Below, piece by piece: positions 13,215 to 19,053 of a stretch of DNA of 19,053 nucleotides; the first letter of the stretch is position 1; each line of letters starts with the position of its first letter. Below the pieces are notes generated by a model, which was not told the origin of the DNA, made no database searches, and saw only the letters and a list, made by a program, of their open reading frames with translations. The translations under genes and the position numbers were made by a program. Source of the stretch: an uncultured Collinsella sp. (GTDB lineage Bacteria; Actinomycetota; Coriobacteriia; Coriobacteriales; Coriobacteriaceae); NCBI GenBank assembly GCA_902490445.1, contig CABUDZ010000034.1, forward strand, positions 1 to 19,053, given 5' to 3'.

Positions 13215-13907
13215 GTGGCTCCCGTCAACAGCGCCGCCGAACCGGCTATCACCCCGGCGACCGATCTCACCACCAATATCGGCATCCATTCCCGCAAGAG
13301 CGTCGTGGCGGCGCATGTCCGCTCCAAGCACGCCTGTCAGGAATTTGAGCGCCGTGCGCAGCTTCTGCGCGAGTGCCTGTGCAGCGAGGACTTTTTGGCC
13401 AACAAGGGCATAGGCAATGAGATCGGCTTCCACACCTTTTGCTATGACCCCGCGCTGGAGTTTGAAGCGCGTGCATTATTTGACGCCCTTTCACGCGATG
13501 CCGAGGCCGACAAGCTTCCGTGCACGCTCAAGGTCGTGAACCTCTACGACGCCGTGCTGGCAATTCTCGAAAAGCGCCGTGTCCTTAAGGCCATCCCACG
13601 CCAAGAGGAGCGCCGCGGTACCCAGCGCGTGCTCGAGGACGTGGCCAAGTTCGCCTCGCCCGAGAAAGTCGCCGCGCACATCCTTGAGCAGACCGAGCCG
13701 CACGCGCCTGGAGACGTCGTTCTCCTCACCGGCGCGGGCGAGGTCTTCCCATTCTTTCGCATGCACACGCTTCTCCATTGCATGCTTGCGGATTTTGATG
13801 AGGTGCCTGTGATCGCTGCCTATCCGGGCAGCTTCAACGGCTCTTCTTTCCAGCTCTTTAACCGTCTGCCGGCCGACAACTACTACCGCGCCATCGATAT
13901 CTCGTAA
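13215..13907 (+). CDS. brxB: BREX protein BrxB (DUF1788)
   Basis: The 230-residue protein has the DUF1788 pattern: GNEIGFHTFCYDPALEFEAR (about 71-90), VVNLYDAVLAILEKR, the C-terminal GDVVLLTGAGEVFPFFRMHTLLH, then VPVIAAYPGSFNG and LFNRLPADNYYRAIDI. These match BrxB proteins, a small essential component of BREX type 1 whose biochemical role is unresolved; it is expected to join the BREX complex in the cytoplasm. The GTG start lies one base after the brxA stop, so translation is probably coupled to brxA. If so, any on/off change in brxA reading frame would lower brxB as well. The first ~35 residues are variable and a start further in cannot be excluded. Confidence 0.9.
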   Translation: MAPVNSAAEPAITPATDLTTNIGIHSRKSVVAAHVRSKHACQEFERRAQLLRECLCSEDFLANKGIGNEIGFHTFCYDPALEFEARALFDALSRDAEADKLPCTLKVVNLYDAVLAILEKRRVLKAIPRQEERRGTQRVLEDVAKFASPEKVAAHILEQTEPHAPGDVVLLTGAGEVFPFFRMHTLLHCMLADFDEVPVIAAYPGSFNGSSFQLFNRLPADNYYRAIDIS

Positions 13908-13985
13908 GCACGGCTCCACGCAGGCAAGTCCCTGCCGCCGGTAACAACCCTTTGCCATAACGTTCCCAAACCCAAAGGAGCACCC

Positions 13986-16900
13986 ATGGACAACACGATC
14001 ATTCGCGACCTCTTTGCAAAAGACATCAACCGCTCCATCAACGGCGTGGTCAAGGTCCAGGATTCAAAAGATGGGTCCATCCGCCAGGAGCTTGACGAGT
14101 ACGTGGTGACGCGCGAGTTGCAGAGGCACTTCGCCACGTTCTTCAAGGCCTACGGCGATGCCATCGATGCGCGCACCGACAAAATCGGCGTGTGGATCAG
14201 TGGTTTCTTCGGTTCCGGTAAATCGCACTTCCTCAAGATGCTGAGCTACCTGCTCGAGAATCGCCAGATCGGTGGTAAGAGCGCCATCCGCTACTTTGAC
14301 GGCAAAATCGTCGACCCCATGGTCGCGGCTGCCATGGAGCGCGCGTGCTCGGTGCCCACGCAGGCCATCCTCTTTAACATCGATAGCAAGGCGGGCCAGT
14401 GGAAGCAGGGTGATACGGCTCCCACGGCGCTGCTTCGCGGCTTTGAGCGCATGTTCTACGAGGCGCGCGGGTTCTACGGCGAGGACCTCAAGCTCGCAAA
14501 GCTCGAGGACTACATCGATTCCCTGGGCAAGACCCAGGAGTTCCGCGAGGCCTTTGAGCGCGTCAACGGCGAGTCCTGGCTCCAGGCCCGCGACACCTAC
14601 AGCTACTTTGAGGACGACGTCGTCGAGGTGCTGCAGAGCGTGCTCGGCATGAGCGAAAAGGCCGCATGGAACTGGCTCGAGGGTTCTGAGGACGAGGTTT
14701 TGGCCCCCGATGTCTTTGCCAAAAAGGTCAAGGATTACGTGGACGCTCAGGCAGCGGCCCACGGTGGCAACTTCCGTTTGCTCTTTATGGTCGACGAGGT
14801 GGGTCAGTTTATTACAAACGACCAGGACCCAAGCCTTATGCTGAGCCTTCAGACCATCGTCGAGGAACTGGGTGCCGCCTGCGGTGGCCGCGTGTGGGTG
14901 ATGGTCACGAGCCAGGAGGCCATCGACAACCTGAGCCTGCCCGTGGGCAACGACTTTTCAAAGATCCAGGGCCGTTTCAATACCCGCCTTTCGCTCTCCA
15001 GCTCCAGCGTAGACGAGGTCATCCAACGCCGTGTGCTCGAGAAGACCGCGCCGGCGGCCGATATGCTTGCAAAGGTCTACGAGCAAGACGCCGCCGTCCT
15101 CAAAAACAACTTTACCTTTGAGGGTGGCTCGCGCTCCGACCTTGCCGGCTACGCCAACTCCAAGGATTTTGTGGCCAGCTACCCGTTTGTGGGCTATCAG
15201 TTTAAGCTCCTGCCCGACGTGATGACCGAGGTGCGCAAGCACGGTGTCAAGGCCAAGCACATATCCACGGGCGAGCGCTCCATGCTGAGCGCATTCCAGG
15301 AGAGCGCTCAGGTCATCCAGCATGACCAGACCGGCGCGCTCGTGCCGTTCTGGCGCTTCTTCGACACTATCTCCAAAGATCTTGAGCACGGCATCAGCCT
15401 GGTGGTCGACCGCGCGGTCCGTGCGGCCGAGAACGCGGAGGGCCTTGAACCCTACGACGTTCAGGTGCTTAAGCTCCTGTACTTGATCCGCTACATCGGC
15501 TACGTCAAGGCCACGGTCGAGAACATCTCCATCCTTATGATCGATAGCCTGGACGTGGATAAGCGCGCCCTTAAGGACCGCGTCAAGGAATCTCTCGCCC
15601 GCTTGGAGCGCGAGAGCTACGTGGCACGCCAGGGCGATACCTATAGCTTCCTCACCGACGAGGAGCAGGAGATAGCGCAGGAGATCGCACGCACCCCGAT
15701 CGACAACGCGAAGGTGATTGAGTACATCAAGAAGCGCCTGTTCGAAAGCATCTACACTGCGCGCAAACTCAACCGCGGGACCAACGACTTCCCCTTTGAC
15801 CGCTACGTGGATGGCTCGATTCATGGATCCAACATGGGCGGCATGGAACTATCCGTGGTGACCATGGCCAGCGATCTGGGCCGTGCGGACGATGCCGAGC
15901 TGGCATTGAAATCCGTGGATAAGGCCATCGTGGCCTTGAGCGACGAGGTGGATTATTGGGCCCCACTCGTCAACGCCGCTAAGATTCGCATGTACGCCCA
16001 GACGCGAAATCTCCAGGAGCTACCGCCGAGTACCCGCCAGATCGTCGAGGCCAAAATGCGCGAGAAGGACTTTAACGAGAAAGAGGCTGACGCCCTTTTG
16101 GCTGAGGCGGTGCTCCATGCACGATGCGCCGTCAACGGGCGCATGATTGAGATCCGTGCTGCCAAACCCGCCCAGGTCTTTGAGCAGGTGCTGGCGCAGC
16201 TGTGCGATGTGGTCTTTGAAAAGGCCGGCTATATCGGCGCGCCGGTCACGAGCGATTCCGATATCCGCTCCACTCTGGCGGGTAACGTTCAAGCGGGGCT
16301 CGCTGGCATGAACGCGGGTAACACGCGTGCCCTCAAGGAGGTCGAGGACTACCTCAAAGTGCAGCACCAGCGCCATCTGGATACCGCTATGGGCGATATC
16401 CAGCGCCAGTACCAGCAAAGGCCCTTTGGCTGGCGCGAGGTCGACATCGCAAATGTGGTGGCGCAGCTTGTGGTGGAGCAGCGCGCGCAGGTGCTGTTTG
16501 GCGGTCAGACGGTTCAAGCTAACGACAGCCGCATGGTGGCGCTCCTGCGCAAGGATGCCGATAAGGCCCAGGTGCGCTTGCGCATGCGCATGAGCGACCG
16601 GTTGCTACGCGCCGCGGGCGAACTCATGTGTGACCTGTTTGATCTTAAGACCGTGCCCTCCAACGAGGATAAGCTCGTGGCCGAGCTCAAAGAGCGCCTT
16701 GAGGGCTTGCGCGAGGCATGTCTCGCCATGGCACGCGACTACTACACGGGCATCAAGCCGGCCTACCCGTATCCCGGTGAGGACGAGTGCGAGAAGATGC
16801 GCTCGGAGGTGGCCGACGTCCTTAAGGACCAGAACGAGGCCGAGGCGTTCTTGACCACGTTCACCAAGCATGAGGAGCGTTTGCTCGATGCCAAGGAAGA

Positions 16901-17648
16901 CTTTGACAAGGTGGTTGAGTTCTTCGAGTCTAATCAACGAACAGCGTTTGACCACGCCAGGGATTTCTTGAACCGCACCGAGGGTATCGAGTATGCCTCT
17001 GATGACATTCCCGGCGCGGTGGAGAACGTGGCAAAGGTGCGCGAGATCCTCAAAGATCCCAAGCCCTACGGCCGCATTAAAGACCTGCAGCCGCTTATGG
17101 ATCCCGTTGAGGACGACATGAAAAAGCTGCTGGGCATCCGCCGCAATGAGTTTTTGTGCCGCATCGAGAGCGATCTGCAAGACCTGCGGGCGCAGGCCGA
17201 GAGTCAAAAGGGCTTTGTCAATCAGGCCAAGGATGCCATAGCAGACGCCGGCACCCAATATGAGTCGTTCAAAAATCGTGCCCACAGCGCTCAAAGTCTC
17301 AACGAACTGAGCGTTGTTGCAACTAACTGGGGCAACTGGCTCAGTGCGGCGGCCAACGAGATGTACGACGCTGTGGATGAGGCCCGCGTGCGTATGGACA
17401 ACGAGCGCCGCACCACCGAGGTCATGAGTACGGGTGAGGTGGTCAAGAAGGTCTCCAACAAGGGCGCCGCATCGTCTGCTCCCGTGCCCGCGCCCAAGCC
17501 CCAGCGCAAGATCAAGACCGTGCGCCGCGCCGATCTGGCCAAGCCGGGTCGTCTCTTGTCCGCAGAGGACGTGGAGCGCTACGTGGACGACCTGCGCTCC
17601 CGCCTTATGCAGGCGCTCGCTGCAAACGACGAGATCCGTATCAACTAA
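13986..17648 (+). CDS. brxC: BREX ATPase BrxC (PglY-like)
   Basis: The 1220-residue protein has the usual BrxC length. An N-terminal AAA-type P-loop GFFGSGKS (73-80) is preceded by the family segment IGVWISG and followed by HFLKMLSYLLENR. The Walker B segment LFMVDEVGQF falls at about 266-275, and VWVMVTSQEAID and the sensor-like KIQGRFNTRLSLSS follow. The centre and C-terminal part are long helical, coiled-coil-like regions, then a Ser/Ala/Pro-rich linker (about 1154-1168) and a conserved basic tail. BrxC is a large ATPase required for BREX restriction and host methylation, thought to power or regulate the complex on DNA. The ATG has AAAGGAG 5 bases upstream. A 78-base gap separates it from brxB without an obvious terminator, and a hairpin separates it from pglX. 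Confidence 0.95.
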   Translation: MDNTIIRDLFAKDINRSINGVVKVQDSKDGSIRQELDEYVVTRELQRHFATFFKAYGDAIDARTDKIGVWISGFFGSGKSHFLKMLSYLLENRQIGGKSAIRYFDGKIVDPMVAAAMERACSVPTQAILFNIDSKAGQWKQGDTAPTALLRGFERMFYEARGFYGEDLKLAKLEDYIDSLGKTQEFREAFERVNGESWLQARDTYSYFEDDVVEVLQSVLGMSEKAAWNWLEGSEDEVLAPDVFAKKVKDYVDAQAAAHGGNFRLLFMVDEVGQFITNDQDPSLMLSLQTIVEELGAACGGRVWVMVTSQEAIDNLSLPVGNDFSKIQGRFNTRLSLSSSSVDEVIQRRVLEKTAPAADMLAKVYEQDAAVLKNNFTFEGGSRSDLAGYANSKDFVASYPFVGYQFKLLPDVMTEVRKHGVKAKHISTGERSMLSAFQESAQVIQHDQTGALVPFWRFFDTISKDLEHGISLVVDRAVRAAENAEGLEPYDVQVLKLLYLIRYIGYVKATVENISILMIDSLDVDKRALKDRVKESLARLERESYVARQGDTYSFLTDEEQEIAQEIARTPIDNAKVIEYIKKRLFESIYTARKLNRGTNDFPFDRYVDGSIHGSNMGGMELSVVTMASDLGRADDAELALKSVDKAIVALSDEVDYWAPLVNAAKIRMYAQTRNLQELPPSTRQIVEAKMREKDFNEKEADALLAEAVLHARCAVNGRMIEIRAAKPAQVFEQVLAQLCDVVFEKAGYIGAPVTSDSDIRSTLAGNVQAGLAGMNAGNTRALKEVEDYLKVQHQRHLDTAMGDIQRQYQQRPFGWREVDIANVVAQLVVEQRAQVLFGGQTVQANDSRMVALLRKDADKAQVRLRMRMSDRLLRAAGELMCDLFDLKTVPSNEDKLVAELKERLEGLREACLAMARDYYTGIKPAYPYPGEDECEKMRSEVADVLKDQNEAEAFLTTFTKHEERLLDAKEDFDKVVEFFESNQRTAFDHARDFLNRTEGIEYASDDIPGAVENVAKVREILKDPKPYGRIKDLQPLMDPVEDDMKKLLGIRRNEFLCRIESDLQDLRAQAESQKGFVNQAKDAIADAGTQYESFKNRAHSAQSLNELSVVATNWGNWLSAAANEMYDAVDEARVRMDNERRTTEVMSTGEVVKKVSNKGAASSAPVPAPKPQRKIKTVRRADLAKPGRLLSAEDVERYVDDLRSRLMQALAANDEIRIN

Positions 17649-17655
17649 CCCGCGG

Positions 17656-17687
17656 AGCCACCGGTGCCAAAGCGCGCACCGGTGGCT
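17656..17687. terminator. 12-bp perfect hairpin between brxC and pglX
   Basis: AGCCACCGGTGC (17656-17667) and GCACCGGTGGCT (17676-17687) are exact inverted copies around 8 bases, starting 8 bases past the brxC stop. TATGGCGTTT follows, a poor T run. It may be an intra-operon attenuator that lowers pglX relative to brxC, or an RNA-processing/stability structure. The pglX ribosome binding site lies just downstream. Confidence 0.6.
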
Positions 17688-17714
17688 TATGGCGTTTAGA
17701 AAGGCTCATCAACC

Positions 17715-19053
17715 ATGAACGATTCTGCTCTTAAGAGCTTCTGCACCTGGGCCCGTACGGAGCTCATCAAAGGCGTGGAGGCGCAGATGGTGCGCTACGG
17801 CATCACCGAACCTGCACTCGCGCCCGTTGGGTCCGAGACCGTCAACGGCCTGCCCCTAAGTCCGGCTGAGATTGAGCAGCGCGATGAACTGCTGCGCATG
17901 CAGGCGGAGTTGGGCCACGAGGCGCTGCGCGACCGTGCGGCCTACACCTGGTTCAACCGTATCGTGGCCATTCGCTTCATGGATGCATGCGGATGGCTTC
18001 CCAGCCGTATGCGCATGCTAAGTCGTGCGGACGGCAGCCATGGCAGCGAGGCCGTGGAGAACGCACTGGACGTGGAGATAGCGACGGCCGATACCGATCG
18101 CATAGCCGAGCTCAAGATGGCGGGCTTGGATGAACCGTTGTGGCGCTACCTGTTTGTTGCTCAGTGCGAGGAGCTTGCCGATTGCCTGCCGGGCGTCTTT
18201 GAACGCGTGGGCGGAGCCATGGAGCTGCTGTTGCCCCAGGGCCTCATGATGGCTGACAGTGTGGTGGGCAAACTCAATGCCGTCCTCACTGACGAGGACT
18301 GGCGCGAGGGCGTGACCGTTCTGGGCTGGATGTATCAGTACTACAACGCTGACGTCAAAGACGAGTTCTTCAAGGCAAAACGCAAAGCAGCGGCGGCGGA
18401 CATCGCGCCCGCCACGCAGCTCTTCACCCCCGAGTGGATCGTTCGCTATATGGTCGAGAACTCGCTCGGCCGTCTGTGGATGCTCAACAATCCGGGGAGT
18501 TCGCTACGCGAGCGCATGGAGTATTACATCGAGCCCGATGCTGAGCACGAGGACTTCATCCGCATTTCGAGTCCCGAGGAGATAACCCTCTGCGACCCCG
18601 CATGCGGCTCGGGCCATATCTTGGTCTATGCGTTTGAGCTGCTCTTCCATATGTACGAGGAGCGCGGCTATCGTGAGCGCGAGATTCCCGAGCTCATTCT
18701 TACTAAAAACCTTGCAGGCATGGAAATCGATTCCCGTGCGGCGCAGATTGCGGAACTGGCGCTTGCTATGTGTGCCCGCGAGCACGATCGTCGCTTTTTC
18801 AAGCGCGCCGTGCGCGCCGACGTTACCGTGCTCTCGAGCATTCCGCTGGGGGAGGATGAGCTGCCGGGTAACAAGAAGCTCGCCGAGGAATTGAGCCATT
18901 TGGGCGAGATTGGCTCGCTGCTCAATCCTTCAGAGGACGAGATTGATGAGCTCAAGGCTGCCGCCGCGAGTTGTTCCGACGACCTTTTTGCTTCTGCGAC
19001 CAAAACTAAGCTCGAAAGCGCTGCCGTCATCTGCGAGAAACTGTCCCGTCGTT
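17715..19053 (+). CDS. pglX: BREX-1 adenine-specific DNA methyltransferase PglX (BrxX), 5' part
   Basis: The frame is open from ATG 17715 to the window edge (446 complete codons, no stop), so the gene is partial only because the window ends; type 1 PglX proteins are about 1200 residues. The N-terminus has AAYTWFNRIVAIRFMDACGWLP, a hallmark of PglX. It continues with VTVLGWMYQYYNADVKDEFF, PATQLFTPEWIVRYMVENSLG, and the SAM-binding motif I DPACGSGHI (D294-I302), then MEIDSRAAQIAELAL (acidic E337/D339). The NPPY catalytic motif would lie beyond 19053. PglX methylates N6 of adenine in a non-palindromic site of the host genome, marking self DNA for BREX; with other BREX proteins it is also needed for phage exclusion. 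AGAAAGG lies 10 bases before the start. Confidence 0.93.
   Translation, partial: MNDSALKSFCTWARTELIKGVEAQMVRYGITEPALAPVGSETVNGLPLSPAEIEQRDELLRMQAELGHEALRDRAAYTWFNRIVAIRFMDACGWLPSRMRMLSRADGSHGSEAVENALDVEIATADTDRIAELKMAGLDEPLWRYLFVAQCEELADCLPGVFERVGGAMELLLPQGLMMADSVVGKLNAVLTDEDWREGVTVLGWMYQYYNADVKDEFFKAKRKAAAADIAPATQLFTPEWIVRYMVENSLGRLWMLNNPGSSLRERMEYYIEPDAEHEDFIRISSPEEITLCDPACGSGHILVYAFELLFHMYEERGYREREIPELILTKNLAGMEIDSRAAQIAELALAMCAREHDRRFFKRAVRADVTVLSSIPLGEDELPGNKKLAEELSHLGEIGSLLNPSEDEIDELKAAAASCSDDLFASATKTKLESAAVICEKLSRR

Noticed and set aside
14958..15824. 288-residue minus-strand frame inside brxC
   Set aside because: Antisense to a well-supported BrxC; composition is that of a shadow frame.
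1..19053. tRNA, rRNA or CRISPR arrays
   Set aside because: No regularly spaced direct repeats and no cloverleaf or rRNA signature were seen in the intergenic stretches.

Overview
The window looks like a chromosomal segment of a high-GC Coriobacteriia member, most likely Collinsella or a close relative. This rests on base composition, codon choice and the overall gene repertoire judged by eye; no search was run, so the genus is an inference.

Layout. Bases 1-2530 hold a DnaQ-like 3'-5' exonuclease (minus strand), divergent from a histidine-rich heavy-metal/manganese exporter. Bases 2530-3750 hold a pair of short repeat hairpins, then a YaiI/YqxD (DUF188) gene and an HdeD-like membrane protein gene, both on the minus strand. 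Bases 3984-5934 carry a nitroreductase-like gene and two tandem, paralogous histidine phosphatases on the plus strand, closed by a bidirectional terminator at 5981-6017. Bases 6063-8006 (minus) hold a short DUF1015-like gene and an M20 metallopeptidase. Bases 8161-9210 (plus) encode a protein with an apparent PD-(D/E)XK nuclease-like C-terminus behind an AbiEi-like N-terminus. It is followed by an AT-rich gene-free stretch containing a 191-bp element with 49-bp imperfect terminal inverted repeats. Bases 9560-11917 (minus) are the serine biosynthesis genes serC-serA with a strong terminator. Bases 12048-12221 (minus) encode a 57-residue antitoxin-like protein.

From about 12530 to the right edge lies a type 1 BREX phage-defence operon on the plus strand: brxA, brxB, brxC and the first 446 codons of pglX (brxX). 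The remaining expected members (pglZ, brxL) would lie beyond 19053. pglX runs off the window without a stop.

The most striking observation is at the 5' end of the BREX operon. A run of 10 G residues (12554-12563) lies between a GTG start with a good ribosome binding site (12529) and the BrxA reading frame. With 10 G the two are out of frame and the upstream start hits a stop at 12592. With 9 (or 12) G they join into one continuous BrxA. This has the form of a slipped-strand phase-variation switch on the first gene of the operon. Also notable are the MITE-like inverted repeat, a dyad overlapping the exporter promoter, and a perfect 12-bp hairpin between brxC and pglX.
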